Source: Arenicola marina
Lineage: Eukaryota > Annelida > Polychaeta > Arenicolidae
Direction: 5' to 3'
DNA: 64,000 nucleotides
Assembly: GCA_964019135.1 (NCBI GenBank)
Contig: OZ025258.1
Location: 9,877,961-9,941,960, forward strand
Positions 24,085 through 37,599 of the stretch are shown here, in pieces (position 1 is the first letter of the stretch; every line of letters starts with the position of its first letter). Made by a program: the position numbers and the translations under genes. Under the pieces are notes generated by a model, which was not told the DNA's origin, searched no databases, and was given only the letters and a program-made list of their open reading frames with translations.

Positions 24085-27071
24085 GAGTGGGACTTATCCA
24101 TCTCCCTCTCAGGACAGACATTGTGGGGGTGAAAACTGGCGGTCTACAGCACAAGCCACGCCGGCCCACGCCATGCCTCGAGTCTCCACTCCTCACCCTT
24201 TCGGGTGTCATAATGTTGTTGTCCAGCAGCAGGCATGTCTTGATTAAATGTGTCCTTCTGTAGAATTAATCTCCACACCGCTTCCGACCTGCCGCCATTT
24301 TGAAATGTCACCACTGACACTTGGAGCAGTGGAGCAGTTGCTAGCAGCACACTGTGATAGGGGGGAATTAAATGAATGAAGCGGATGAAGGGAGTGAGTC
24401 GGTAGATAGTGGGGGTGGCAGGGGGGCGGAGGGGGGCGAGGGGGGGGGGGCGGGGGTACGCACCCCGCCTGGGCCCGTATGGAATGGCAAATGGTCTTCA
24501 ATGGCATATCGCAGAAATCAAATTACCTCAAAAAAGGCAGTTTAATTTAAGTGTTTCCGGAATGGAGTTGCGATGGACGGATCTTGGAAGATTTGCAAAT
24601 CAACGAGTTAACAGACGTTGTGTTGCGAATGTCAACTGCGGGGTAAGCGTCAAGCGAATTGATGGACCACGCATGGGACGGAACAGCAATAACACTGAAG
24701 GGGAGGCCAACAACACCCAGCACCCAACATGGATGGCTGCAGCAGCTAATTGTAGCGTCATATAGTCTATGATAATTGAAATGTGTATAAAAACGCATAT
24801 TATTCGGCCCTTCCTATGATTCCACATGTGACGTAGCTGTTTTTTGTCATCAGTTGATTTAAATCTTCCACTTTCGTCTCACAAATAATATTGCGATGCT
24901 ATTTCAAAGGGCTAATGGCTGTTACTAAACTTTGCATGTATCTGATGCACTGATCCTGTGGGGTTTCCACATCTCCCGCATCAACAGGTTATGCACCCGA
25001 GAATAAAGAAGAGCATCTCTGTCCATGGGGCACCCACCTGATGCTGAAGAAGTCATAACATGCCGTAAATAATCTATAATAAAACCATAGGATTAGTCGG
25101 TGGGGCACCACCCCGCCAAGTAAATGGCGGTTCTTCCGCCGCCTATGCACTGATATCACGAAATGCAAGCCCCTCCACCCCATAAAATATGGATCAGACC
25201 CTCGGAAGGGGGTGGGGGGGGGGGTGAATCAGTTCGTCATGCTCTGGCAATGATTGCACACTGAGTGCAGCACACTGAGTGCAGCGTGCAACGTCCTTGG
25301 TTGATCTACCTCCGGAATAAAGAAAGTTTTCTTGACCCGTCTAAAGTTCAAGTACGCAAAAGTGGCCTGAAACACCGACTTGTCAAACACAAGTAGCCAT
25401 AGCAACCGTTCAGAGAGCGAAACATTGCCACCTACTCATAGGGTGAGGGTTAACTGGTCCACTGCTCGAGACATCGGTTGCTAGCTTCGTCAGACTTAAT
25501 TTAATTTAATGAGTGAAATCATGAAGTCAGAGGTGAGTCAGACGAATCAGGCAACAATGGGACCGGACGCAGTCACAGCCATATCGACTGGCGCTTGGCC
25601 GCTGTGTTACAGCCTCCCCCGTTCCTACCTCGCCAACCTGCCCCCCACCTCGCTGCCCCGCACCCGCACCCCCCCCCCCCCCCCCCCAACCAGAATCGGC
25701 CCCACCCAGCATCACCACATGATGAATCGATATATTCCTTCAGTGTGAAGCAACGGGCCACAGATTACTCAGCTCGCCATGGGCATGGAGAGATGTCTGA
25801 CCTTGTCTGACCTTGGTTTGGATCAAGCAGGTGGCTTACACGATAAAGGTCCTGCAATGTTCTAGTGACCAATGCTCCAAAGTGATTACGGTGTTTCGGT
25901 CTAGTGCTTGGACGTCAAGTATGGCTACCTCGCGTGGCTTGGACATCAATTTAACATACTTGAGGTTCATATAGCCATGGGTGCTTGCCCTTTGACCGAG
26001 GTGATCATGGTAACCCTACAGAACGACTATTCCTAAGCCTTACAGTCTCACGCTGTTCACAGACACGGAAGAAGCCGTGGAGAGTTATACCTGCGCCCAG
26101 AGAAACCCAGTATCTTATTGCAAAGGCGCCATACAAAGACGCCATGGGGAGAGCTGTAGGCAGGTCAAAAGTGACTACCACAAGATCGCAGCACTTCAAT
26201 GGCGACAAAAAGGGACGCCGGACCCCACATCAAAGCCTACGGCCATAACAGATGGTAGGTATGTAATATACAACAGTGGCAGATTCACGACAGGGGAGAC
26301 GTTGCCTAAAGCATAAACCACAATATTCAGCCGCCGGGAGTATGGAGGCCTCTTTGTGTTCAAGACTGGGCTCCAGTCTGGACGAAGACGACGTTATATA
26401 ACCAGTTTGATTACTAACATTGTAATAACCAACCACTTATGCCACTGATTTATTGCCCTGTCTGCAACTGTTACCTGACCAGACATCTCGCATCGCCTTT
26501 ATTACACCCCCGGTGGGTGGTTTGACCAATGCCTTACGCCTCCGAACCCCCCCCCTCCCCGCCCCCACCCGCCCCTACCCTGGTCTGACCAATCCACTTT
26601 CCTGTAGATTCACTGCCGCTTTCGCCGCCCTGTTTCTACACACATATAAAATCAGAAGCGGCGTCCGAAAAAAACACTTAAAGGGCAGCGAGGTTCAGAC
26701 ATATTTATGACAGGTCTGGTAACCAATCATCAGCTAAATTACTCAATGTTGTTGTGAGCTTTCCGCTGGGGAACACTGGTCTTGGTATGACGGCGGTCGT
26801 GGTGGCCTGAACTGTGCTATCCGCCTCCATGCTGACAAAGCTATGTCGGCAAGTCACGGTCCTTTAGGGTGCTCTTATACCTGTCTATCCCGACCCTCAG
26901 TGGCATCTTTCATGTGACGGGTCGTCAATGGCTTCCCGAATCACCGTCGTTCATAACCCGAATCACCCGGTGGATGACGTCACACTTCAGTGGATTGCGT
27001 CACATCTGGCTAACTCAAACCATAAAGTTACGGCCAGTGATGGATCTAGGTATGAACGGCTCCGAATAGGG
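24085..27071. repeat. Segment E3 of the large duplicated block
   Basis: Most complete E copy. It aligns with E2 at the left (24.1-24.9 kb) and with E1 at 24.49-25.0, 25.3, 26.04-26.68 and 26.68-27.07 kb. It preserves the uninterrupted TTAA site where E1 carries the 3.6-kb element. G- and C-runs occur at 24420-24465, 25200-25225 and 25668-25688. Confidence 0.8.
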
Positions 27072-27339
27072 CAGGGGCGCAGGCCTAGCATATGCTAAAA
27101 CTCCATTCACCCCTGTGACACCCCTCCAATTAATAAGCTATTCAAATTTTTTTTTTCACGCACAGAGGACCCGATCATTCTTTCAGTTAAGCTTCGATCA
27201 CAACGTCTGATAGTTAAACGAGAGCGTCATCCACAGGGTGAAGGCTGATGACGGAAATGCAGCATTTCCACACACCACGCCTACCCGCCCCTCCCCGCCA
27301 ATACACACGACCAAACACACGGACAGATGAAAAGTAAAT

Positions 27340-27635
27340 CCAGATTTGGCCCTTCAGATCCAGATTTGACCTCTCAGATCCGGATTGACCATTCAGATCT
27401 AGATTTGACCATTCAGATCCAGATTTGACCATTCAGATGCAGATTTGACCATTCAGATCCAGATTTGACCTTTCAGATCCGGATTTGACCTCTCAGATCC
27501 AGATTACCCCGCAGGATGAATATTTGGCCCCTTCGATCCAGATTGGACCTCCCAGATACAGATTTGAACCCTCAGATTCAGATTGAACCTCCCAGATACA
27601 GATTTGAACCCTCAGATCCAGATTGACCCCTAAGA
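27340..27635. repeat. 20-bp minisatellite, about 14 units
   Basis: Units built on CAGATCCAGATTTGACC with a short variable spacer. A diverged block of the same family is at 51045-51140. The Ser/Asp-rich frames on the minus strand are a by-product. Confidence 0.85.
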
Positions 27636-27779
27636 TCCCGGAGACAACCATAGATGGAAACAACCGAACGCCCCACCCCTGCGTTCCTTCCCCGTAAATA
27701 CACACACACATATTTGAGCAGTACTCCACCCTGAAAGGCGGCACGGCTTATTGCTCACGCGATGAACAGAGGTTATTGC

Positions 27780-28235
27780 TTAAATATGTAGCCTCATAGA
27801 GTCCCATGTTAGACGTTTTTTTAAAGTTAAAATATTTTTTAGCGATCAAACTTCTTAATTTATTTCGATGCAAATTGGCACAGGGCGAGAAAAGCCAGAG
27901 GACCATATGTGTATTTTTTTCCAAAGCGCTAGCTCCAAAACTATCTGTACAGTGGCCTGTATTTCAATTATTGGTCCTATCTCCCAATGGTTAAGGATCA
28001 AACGAAAAATTCCTGTGACCTTGACCTTTGACCTACACACCCCGCTAACGAACTTGACCGAGCCATGTCGGATACCTATCGGTGGGTAAAGTTACAGAAC
28101 GATCTGTGGCGATTTGCGACCTGTAGAGCGCGAACACACAGACAGACAGACACACACACACACGGACAAACGGACAAACTGATAAGAAGAAAGAGCTTGA
28201 GAAGGAAGACGAAAATTGGGATTATGGGACCAATT
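27780..28235. repeat. Interspersed repeat with nuclear-receptor-like sites, copy 1
   Basis: Shares GTCCCATGTTA, GGTCCTATCT-CCAATGGTTAAG, AATTCCTGTGACCTTGACC, CGCTAACGAACTTGACCGAG and an ACACACAGACAGAC tail with the copies at 29.2-29.63 kb and 51.47-51.85 kb. It contains TGACCTTGACCTTTGACCT at 28016-28034. That is three receptor half-sites in tandem, including a DR1. Confidence 0.75.
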
Positions 28236-29199
28236 CGACCATTTAAAGACCCATCGCCGCTCGCTCATTGGTTGTTCAGCCTGGCGTTCGAGACCATATC
28301 GCCCACTGAACGCTGTAGCGAGGCCAAATTGCTGGCTGAAAGCGCAAATTAGCCCAAAATGGAACCGCAGTATCGTGGTGTGCTGGATGAGCACCATCTA
28401 ACGGCTGCTGTTCAACGCGGGCTATTTTTCCAGGTCGAGGGCGTCGTTTAGAGTGAATACGTTCAAATCCCGACTTTCTACGTGTCCTTGGTCACGCTCT
28501 AAACGTTGTTCTCGTACTCTTCATCGCTGAATTACGGAGCCCCCTAGCGGCGGAACTAAGCGTGATAGGAAAAAAACGAAGGCGGTTTTCATACCCAAGT
28601 CGACTATTGCCCGTCTTTTGCAACTAATCCCGACTCTCTAGCGTCGCTATTAAGCGAACGGCGGCCATCGCCACCCCGAAAGAGTGCCGGTCCATATCGC
28701 CCGTTGACTCATAATGGGAGCGTCGGCATGGAGGGGGGTGCACCTCTTGCGAGCGCTCTAGCGGCCAAACTAAGCGTCCTAGAGCAATTCTGAGGTGGTT
28801 TCGATCAGCCTAGCTCACATTTTTCTCTCCATTCATGCCAAATCTGGGCTCCCTAGCTCAAATATTGACCGAGTTATGGCCTTGCAAAGTTCAAAACGCC
28901 ACTTGACACGTACGCTGAATATTGATTGGCCGATTACTCGAAAATCGTTCAGTATCCGGAGAAATCTGAGCGAGTACTGCGTCACCGCCTCTCCCTGACG
29001 AATACTCTCAAACAAACAGCGAATCTCTAGACCCGATATTAACGGAGTACCGCGGGGAAGTCTGTTTCGTGACCTTGACCTTGCTGTAACCTTGACCTTG
29101 GAAGCGTGACCTTGGTCAATATAATATTTTATGCCCAAATACTAATGTCATTTCTCACGCAAGGTGTCGTTTGTCTGACATGTCCCCTTCATGGAGAAA
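28236..29199. other. Non-coding stretch between two repeat copies
   Basis: No gene is recognised. A cluster of TGACCTTGACCTT words lies at 29069-29117, related to the half-sites in the flanking repeats. Confidence 0.4.
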
Positions 29200-29632
29200 T
29201 TAAGAAGGCCTGATTCCCGCCAAAATGCTCCCATAGGGTCCCATGTTAAACTTTGGGAATTTTTAGCGGGAAAACTATACGGGCGATTTGCACAAATGAA
29301 AGACGATATAGAAGGTACTAATGGGCCCAATACGTGAAATAATTGGCAGCACCATTGATTAGAAACTGCGAACGTTATAGCGATTTTCCCGTTTTTTGGT
29401 CCTATCTTACAATGGTTAAGCGAATTTCGAAAAATTCCTGTGACCTTGACCTTTGACCTACATGGCCCATCTACGAACTTAGCCTGACGATTGCCATTCC
29501 GCATCTTTCTGTGAATTTGGAAGTCGATATCTTAAGGCATTCGAAAGATAATGCCCCGCGTTACACACAGACAGACAGACAAACCGAACACACCGACATA
29601 AGACGAAAATTGAAAATTTTCGTCTTAATAAT
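29200..29632. repeat. Interspersed repeat with nuclear-receptor-like sites, copy 2
   Basis: Same family as 27780-28235. It carries TGACCTTGACCTTTGACCT at 29441-29459 and an ACACAGACAGACAGACA tail. It ends in a perfect hairpin at about 29600-29627: AAGACGAAAATT, three loop bases, AATTTTCGTCTT. Confidence 0.75.
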
Positions 29633-29989
29633 CGTTTATTCAGACCAGAACACAGTAAGAATACAAACAATGTGCTAGATATGCATGGTGAAGTGGTGAC
29701 TGGTCCAGGAGACCTCCATTATGACCTGTGGTCGCTAGCATGGAGTCCACCTTGGCAAAAAAAAACAAAAAAAAAACAAAGCGAGACAATCAACAAGAAT
29801 AAATGTATCTAACTTGATGTCGTTAAAAACAACAAATAAAGATAGATTCCTCCAATCAAAGATTTCCGTCATAATGAAGAGTCTTTCTAATTACAGGATT
29901 ACGATGGAGTCCCCTTGCACAAAGCAGTGACGCCTTAGTAACGACCACAGGGACAGACGTCCCCAGTCTCGAGCCTCCCAAGGTTGTAG

Positions 29990-30350
29990 CCAGCAGTCCG
30001 CCAGCCGCCGACTCCACCGCTTGTAGGCAGCAGTCCACCAGCCGCCATCTCCGCCGCTTGTAGGCAGCAGTCCACCAGCCGCCATCTCCACCGCTTGTAG
30101 GCAGCAGTCCACCAGCCGCCATCTCCACCGCTTGTAGGCAGCAGTCCACCAGCCGCCATCTCCGCCGCTTGTAGGCAGCAGTCCACCAGCCGCCATCTCC
30201 GCCGCTTGTAGGCAGCAGTCCACCAGCCGCCATCTCCACCGCTTGTAGGCAGCAGTCCACCAGCCGCCATCTCCACCGCTTGTAGGCAGCAGTCCACCAG
30301 CCGCCATCTCCGCCGCTTGTAGGCAGCATTACGCCAGCCGCCGTCTCCGC
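29990..30350. repeat. 37-bp minisatellite, about 9 units
   Basis: Units starting GTAGGCAGCAGTCCACCAGC lie at 30023, 30060, 30097, 30134, 30171, 30208, 30245, 30282 and 30319. Some have CTCCACC and others CTCCGCC. As 37 is not a multiple of three, the minus strand is open in all three frames with a 37-residue period. These are not genes. Confidence 0.95.
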
Positions 30351-31019
30351 CGAGAGAGGGACACGCTGGTCTGAACCTTACACGGCGGTACCTCGTGGAG
30401 TCCGTGACACGCTGGGCCACATGTCAGAACCATGGCAGGGTGAAATGACCCCCCAAGAGAGTGATAAAATTACCCACAGACAGGGTGATAAAAGGACACT
30501 CTGACACGGTGACGCCTGTTCGAGCACTGACGTCAGCCGCCCTGACCTTCATACACTGGGAACTTCTAAAGGTAATTGCCACGCACGATGGTTTTTCTGA
30601 AATGAACACAACGGATTTGATGGTACGACAAATCCCATTCGTGGCCGCCTTTGTTAAAACACAATAATAGCTTCTCGTAAAATAGACGTGAGGGTCGAGT
30701 GGTGTGTTATCGGTGCACAGAACCTCCACCAAATATAAGCCAGAAATTGCATCTGAAAATATGTCGACAATTGTTTAGTGTTAGTCGTATCTTACAGCCA
30801 CACAGAAAGGACGCCAGCTAACCATGGTCGTGTACCGTATATTGTGCCCATATGGCGCTAAATTAGTCACACATTGGGCGGCGACTGAACAGTCACGGCG
30901 GTTCATATTGCTCAGTAAATCACTGCCAGAGCCGTGCAAACAACACAAAGCGGCGAAGTAGTGATTGTAAGCATAATAGAGGTCTAGAAGGGGGGGGGGA
31001 GGGGGGGTTTAAGGTCCAG

Positions 31020-31180
31020 TCTCTAATGTCAATTTTTCAAAATTCTCAGTGTCGAATGTCGATTTTTTACGACGTTCCGTGTCGCTTATTGGCTAAATTC
31101 AGTGTCGTTTTTCAAAAATCTGTGTCGATGTTGCTTTTCCAGATCCTCTGTGTCGAAATTTAAGGATTGGACGTCAATGG
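31020..31180. repeat. GTGTCGA-rich repeat, related to 49550-49725
   Basis: Both places have GTGTCGAATGTCGATTTT, (T/C)ACGAC-TT-CGT, GTCGCTT-TTGGCTA and AAATCTGTGTC-ATGT in the same order. The block is absent from D1, so it was inserted or expanded in D2. Confidence 0.7.
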
Positions 31181-31545
31181 TGTCATTGTTTCTTTGTATA
31201 GCGGGCACATGGACAAAATCACACAGGTACAGGCACCATCCAACATAATAATTCGTTACTGAATGGTATGAAGTAACAGCCGTACCATTTGAAATCCAGG
31301 GGGTGCTATAATTTTTGGGTTGGGGCTGATTTTTTTTTTCTTGTGGAGCGATGACGAGGTCAGACTTTTTTGGGGGGTCCTTTTGATAGCGCGATTTTCA
31401 AGATGTATTCAATTGTACGATTTTTCGTTAACAAGCAAAGCAAGGTTATTTTGTGTAAGCAAAATTCACAGCGCCACAGACTCGAGACAAGCAGTGGCTC
31501 CACACTACAGCGACTGTAGCTCTAGACCTGAAGGCGGCGATAATA

Positions 31546-33009
31546 AAATGCTTTTGTTTTATATATTTTTTTAATTATTTCTATTATTTCACTACATGGC
31601 AGTACATAATAACGCAACAATGACGGCACATTTATAAAACAAAATCACATAGCTCAGTCATGACGTCACAAAGACGAAAAAACAGAAGAAAAAAAACAGA
31701 AACAAAACACGTACACAGAAAACACATACACCGAGGGGTTTGTTCTCTGCTCAGCTGAAGCCTGTCCACCTCTCAATATGGAATATTAACTTTCGTCCTT
31801 GTTTTTGCCACCATAAGTTTTATATTCTTAAAATAATATAGATATTTAACACAGTCTGAACTGGTTATTATATTACCCTTATTTCTGCATGAGTGTATAT
31901 GTTGCTTGGCTAACATTATTAGAATATTGCTTACTACTGAAGCCTTTTTACAATCAAAAAGTACCATTTTCTTGTCTAACTTTATCTCCAAATTATGATC
32001 TCGCATGTTCAAACCAAAATCCGACCAGAACTGTTGAGTGTATTTGCATTTTTCAAAAAAAGATGTTCTTGAGTTTCGCTGAAGCTATTGCACCAAATGC
32101 AATGATCATTCGACTCCATATTCCATTTCTTTAACCAGTATTTGTTGACTAAAATATTGTTGAGAATCTTGTATTGGAAGTTTAAAAATTCTGATTGAGG
32201 CACACCTCGTTCATGCCACATTTAAAACGGTATAACCTTATTTGTGTCATCAAAAATATCCTGAATGCGATGCATGCCAGCATTTAAAAAATTATCCCAA
32301 TAGACCGATTTGTTGTTAATTTTCACATTTTCGTTGTGCCATATATATTGGTATCTATTTGTTCGATCAGGGTCTTCCGTTATTACTACAGCCCACGATT
32401 GGACCATTTCAACATTGTATTGCTGATCGTGATTCAGATTTTTTGTATCTATAAAGGACTCATCATAGTTACAGTATATTAGCATATTGAAGTACAGATT
32501 TAATCTTTGCATGTTATAATCCCAGATATTTTGTCCATATATTGTCTTCAATGAATAAATTCCGTCGCTGGAAACTGGAATTAAGATGTTGGGTAGGTTT
32601 TTATAATTTGTATTTTACCTAATATAGCGAGGTTGTGGGTTCGCCATAAGTTGATTAATTTCTTCATGTCTTTTATCCTATTTGTTACATTTTGATCATA
32701 GCTAGCTGCCTTGTCGTACGATATGTAGATGCCTAATATTTTCATTGACTCATTAATCCATTTGATGCCAAGGGGTTTTGAATCTTCACCTTTCCTACTG
32801 CCTAGCCACATAGCTTCACATTTCTCTTTGTTTATCTTTAATTCACTAAATGAGCCAAACTCTTTTACCACATTCAGCAACTTTTTGGCAGATTTCACGT
32901 CGGCTACTAGGCTATCTGTGTCATCTGCGTATTGCGACAACTTAAGTTCATCTCCTTCTATCATTATACCTTTTATTTCACTACCTTGTCTATTTTTGAT
33001 GATAGGATC
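31546..33009 (-). mobile_element. 5'-truncated L1-like LINE with target-site duplication
   Basis: Minus-strand frames give the end of a reverse transcriptase: K-L-S-Q-Y-A-D-D-T (catalytic box), S-E-L-K-I-N-K-E-K-C-E, I-K-W-I-N-E-S-M-K-I-L-G-I-Y. A C-terminal Cys-rich domain follows (C-I-W-C ... E-H-L-F). Frames at 33009-32581, 32551-32222, 32221-32009 and 32012-31773 are separated by stops and frameshifts. An A-rich tail lies at the low-coordinate end. Flanks at 31527-31545 and 33010-33028 match at 17 of 19 positions (CCTG-AG-CGGCGATAATA). D1 has a single empty copy of that site near 14530. It is inactive. Confidence 0.88.
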
Positions 33010-33650
33010 CCTGCAGCCGGCGATAATATGGTATGATGCCAAATTAAACCAGACCGACAAATCTCCCGCTGGTCTGAATACATAGCAGTGCGGCGTCTTC
33101 CACACCAGGCGTCGCCAGCGGTACTGTCATCCCTAAATCTCCTTCACGAGGTGACCACAAGAGCAAATGAAGCGAAGGCCACGTGGCGGCGAACCCACTG
33201 GGCTGACACTCAACATCGCCCACCCCATGGCGCCATCTAGTGTGTCTGCTGGAACTACTTCACTTGTTTGTGGTCAGTTGTGATTTCGCTCGGACTCGAG
33301 AACCATCAGGAGAAAGGGGAGAACTGAAGGCGGCGGGGCAAGTCCAAAGCTGAATTGGGTTATCAGAAAATTGTAGTTGGGATAATCGTATCGAGGGACG
33401 GAAACATTTAGTGGCACATGGCGATGTCTCTCGCCGCAGATGCAAGGAGACAATAGCTCAGAGGCACTTTTTGTGTCAGTGACGTTTACCCAACCGTCTC
33501 CCATAAAATGCCAAACCTGTTGTGATCACGCATTACAGGACTGGCACCATGCAATGTTACAATGCAACGGTACATTTTTACAGCAATAAAGAATAGACAC
33601 GTCATACCTATTTCGTTGACAAACCTGCTTAATACAGGATCGCTAATATA

Positions 33651-33672
33651 TATATATATATATATATATATA
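33651..33672. repeat. (TA)n microsatellite
   Basis: About eleven TA units, located where D1 and D2 homology breaks. Confidence 0.9.
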
Positions 33673-33719
33673 ACGGACATTTTGTGAAAAATAAAGAGTG
33701 CTGTAACTTTTTTTTTCAA

Positions 33720-35690
33720 CCATCATCAGCATTGTCGGTGGACAATCGTGGCAAAATATGCGTTGATATGTTTGAAACGTTGTGCGAAACTTTACGAAAC
33801 ATTACAAATGATGTTCAATTCAAGCGACACAAACTTTAACGCCAACTATCTAAGTACGACGTAAGACTTAAGATTTCAAAGGCAAAAGTGGCCTTACATA
33901 ATACGCCGTATGATGGCTTCGTCCAGGTGTTCTCCCTGGTGTCTTGACCCCCTTCCTCCTCCACCCCCCCCCCCCGCCTCACTCTCTACCCCTGTGTGAA
34001 GGCAGCCATTGTGATTCGCGGTGTTCACCTGGTTCCCCCGACCAACTCACGGCGACCAAGACGAGGACAAGGACCCGGAATATAGCGTCCGGAAGGACAT
34101 CGCATCACGTGACCATGGTCTCAGCGACCGCTTTCCTTTCCTGGCATGGCATTGTGTGGTTGTCTTCTATGCACCGTTTCACCCTGCGAGCTAAGCCCCG
34201 CCCACGCGTCAGTCCTTTCTGCGTTAATCGTGAGTATGAAATTCACGATCATAACTGATGTTAGGTACAAAGCTGATGGTAGGCACAAGTGAGAAGTACA
34301 CATATGTGACACCGACAAGAAAGTGACATGCTGCTTTGTTTGAAATTTAAAAGGTAACGTAAATGGCGTTATTTTGTTCAATACAGTTGGCCATAGTAAA
34401 CATAGAAACTCAGTGTTATACAGTAGATAAGCGTTCATATCGTTATTATATTCCATCATTATCATCGTTGTATTAATTACCTCACACATCTAGGACTTGA
34501 AACGTCAATCTAGGGGTCCAGTGAGCAATGACCTAGACCTAACGACAGGTCGTCTGCTATTAATCTGCGTTAATCTCTGTCGGTCACAGGCCATAAACGC
34601 AAATGCCACGAAGCAAATCTTATTACTTAAACCACAACAACCACTGCAAAATCCATCGTGTTTAGCAGACGGTAGGGTGCTAACCAGCCAATATATTCAG
34701 ATGGCTGTGGATAACATGCAATGACAAAACGTTATTGCTATGACGACGAACGCAACCGTGAACGCTGACACGTGGGCGAAAATATGCGCGTGTTGGTGAA
34801 TTGCCCTGTATCGTTGACATTTGTACTTGAGGACTCGAACGTGTGTATTTTATCACTTATGACGTATATAAACACGTAATGGCCGCTGGAGTAAAGCATG
34901 GGGCCACGCACAGCATATTACACGATGGGCAGTAGCATTTAGCATTTGACTTTGGCTTCTAGGAATTACCACATAATTCGTTACGGCATAGTTACGAGTT
35001 GCATTGCACGCGAACACCCCCTAACGCTGCCGATGTGGACCTAGTGCCACGTGTCTGCAGAGGGTCAGCTCACTATTGTCACCTTAAACGGCAGTCAACC
35101 AATCCCTAGATGACTGCTTGTCTCCAGTTATGGTAATCCGCAAGCGCTATTCCACCAGAAAAATAGAAAGATGACGTTAACGAAGGTCGGAATGGCGTCA
35201 GGCGACCTTCTTCTTAACAAGCGTCCTTACGCCATGGAGAATCGGCTCCCGGCATGAATTCAACCCGAATTTCCTCTTTTTTTGTTCTTTAATACATCTT
35301 TCCTGTAATTCACATTAACGGTCCGTCCCATACCTTTAGATGTGATGTTATTAAGCTATGGTGAAATAGAGGGTCGTGTTGCCAAGAAACACCTTCCACC
35401 GGAAAAAAAGTTTGATTCATTCTCCCTATCAAATATATAACATAGGTCGATTCCCCTCTTGATATGAAACTATTGATAAACGCCATTGAAAGCCTTCGTT
35501 ATTGGGACATGCGGAAGTCGGAATGGTAAAAGGTAGAATGCAGTGCCATAAAACTGCTGACGGGAACATTTCAAACACACGTGTAGCTCCTCGTTGGGGA
35601 CTTGTTACGGCAAGGCATGTCAAAGAAGAACGCGAAAAGTCATGTAACAGTCTCATGTTAACTTGTTCAACTTTCTTCAAACTTAGATTT
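33720..35690. other. Mostly single-copy DNA inserted in D2
   Basis: About 33.72-34.0 and 34.07-35.69 kb are absent from D1. They hold the inverted copy (34.16-34.35 kb) of the 23.2-kb repeat. No gene is recognised. The 122-codon minus-strand frame at 34121-34489 overlaps that repeat and has no known features. Confidence 0.4.
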
Positions 35691-37599
35691 AGCTTGCAAG
35701 CATCGTTAGAACAAAATTTCCAGCTGTCTCAAATTATATATTGTCTGTTGAATTTATAGAGAGACACAATTTCTAATATGATACATCATTGTACGTAACT
35801 CTTATTTGGGAGGCGCGACCTCACTTATGGAGCAGGGGAGAGGGGAGGGGGGGGGGGGGGTGGGGGGGGTCACAACAATTCAGTCACAGCTGCACTGTAC
35901 TTCAAGTTGTTATCTTTGCATGTACTCTTATGATATTGTAAAACCGTCTTGTTAATGTTACGTCTTGTGAATGTTACGTCTTGTGAATGTTGTCTTGGGG
36001 ATGTTACGTCTTGTGAATATTACATTATTATTGTTACGTGATGTCAAATGTTGTCTTAAGGTTGCTGCACTTTCCCAATGTTTGCTTCGAGGATGTTACA
36101 CTGTTAACGTTACGTTTTGAGATGTAATGCTGCTAATGTTACGTCTTGAGTATGTTACTGATGAGGTTGTGTCAATGTTGCGTTTCTTATGCGGGTTTCG
36201 CCTTGGGCACATTTCGTCCTGTGAATTATGTTTATTTATGTTTCAATTATAGTTTACCCATTTGATTGTTAGATACGTCTTATTCATGTTGTCACGAGGA
36301 TAGAATGCCTTGTGCTTTGTGGGGTGGTTTATTGTCAAAACTCCAACATTGGAGTACGGCTGACAATGACGTTAACAGAAAGGGTGGGGCGTTGCGGGGA
36401 GGGAGAAGGTGGTGAGGTGGCACTACTTTATTATAACCTGGGTGTACATAATCAGCGACCACAAACGTGATGTCGGCATTCAGCACAGGGAATTCCATCA
36501 AAACACAGTCGGGTCTGGCTTTACAAACGATAGAACTACAGTGACCTATATATCAAACACTCCAACTGGTGCCTGGGGAAGGAGGATAAGGGGGCTGCAG
36601 AGAGTGTTTATGAGGGCATTGCTAGCCTGTAGTGAGACACCAAGCGGCGATGAATCACTACCCTGGACCCAGTAGTACGTCATTATCTCACTCTATACGA
36701 CCCCCTTGGACGTTTCCTGGGTGCCCATGCCGGACACCAGGACCTGAAGCCTGCAGCGCCATATCTATAGACGGGAGTCCTGGGAGAACACTTGTTTCTT
36801 ACAAGGAGCCTCGCAGGATAAATTAGTCGAGAGGATCAGAGAGCCGATCGCAGGACAACGGCTGCCCACTCGCAACACGCTAGTACCAGCTTCTACCTCT
36901 CCATCATAGCTTGATGGATATTTCGGACCATGTGTATCACGATTTAAGCCACGTGGCCGGCATTTCAGGCACATAACACGAACAATGTAAGCTTATGAAG
37001 TCTATATTGAATAACATAAATAATATATTTGCATATGTTTTTTGTAATGTAGAATTCAATGCTTTGCGACACTGACATTAAGTCATCGGACAAGCTATCT
37101 TGTCGATTCCGCATTGTTTAATGCTTCCGGTGCGGAACGCCTGTCATACGGTCTGTCTGATACAAAGCGTAAACAAGTTACATACGGGTCCTAACCTGGT
37201 CGAACATTATTGAATGACATCGCCGCCATACCACCACATAATTTGCACTGCTAACATATGATATATGTATGAAATAGAAAGAGACGACATGACTTACCGG
37301 TCAGACAGAAAACCGGTTTGTCTGAAACATGTAATATCTAAAACTGGATAGTATGAGGTGCAAGTCATCAAACTGCTTCAAAGTTTAACCTTGGTGCGTA
37401 ACCTTCACTTGGCGACTTAATTAGCTCTAGATTGGCTTTATTTCACAGGGACATCATTAGCAGTTCTCAGGTAGTCAGAAGCAGTCTACCATATAGGGCG
37501 GAGGACCCAACCCAAGAAGACCTTTGAAGCTACATGTCTCATACCAATGGAACACTACGTTTGTCCGCTTTATAATTTTACACCATAGATTTGCGATTT

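Larger units (their letters stand above)
30517..37290. repeat. Segment D2 of the large duplicated block
   Basis: Directly repeats D1. It is longer because of later insertions: the L1-like element at 31546-33009, a (TA)n block at 33651-33672, and unique DNA at about 33.7-34.0 and 34.07-35.69 kb. Matching stretches are 30520-31010, 31240-31545, 33010-33650, 35700-36300, 36300-36870 and 36920-37290. Confidence 0.8.

Noticed and set aside
8294..26316. A similar 80-90-codon frame in E1 (8294-8563) and E3 (26077-26316)
   Set aside because: By eye about 20 base changes separate the copies over some 250 bp, and about 17 of them change an amino acid. That is neutral drift, not coding conservation.
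29856..30420. Three long overlapping frames of 138-161 codons on the minus strand
   Set aside because: They arise from a 37-bp tandem repeat without stop codons.
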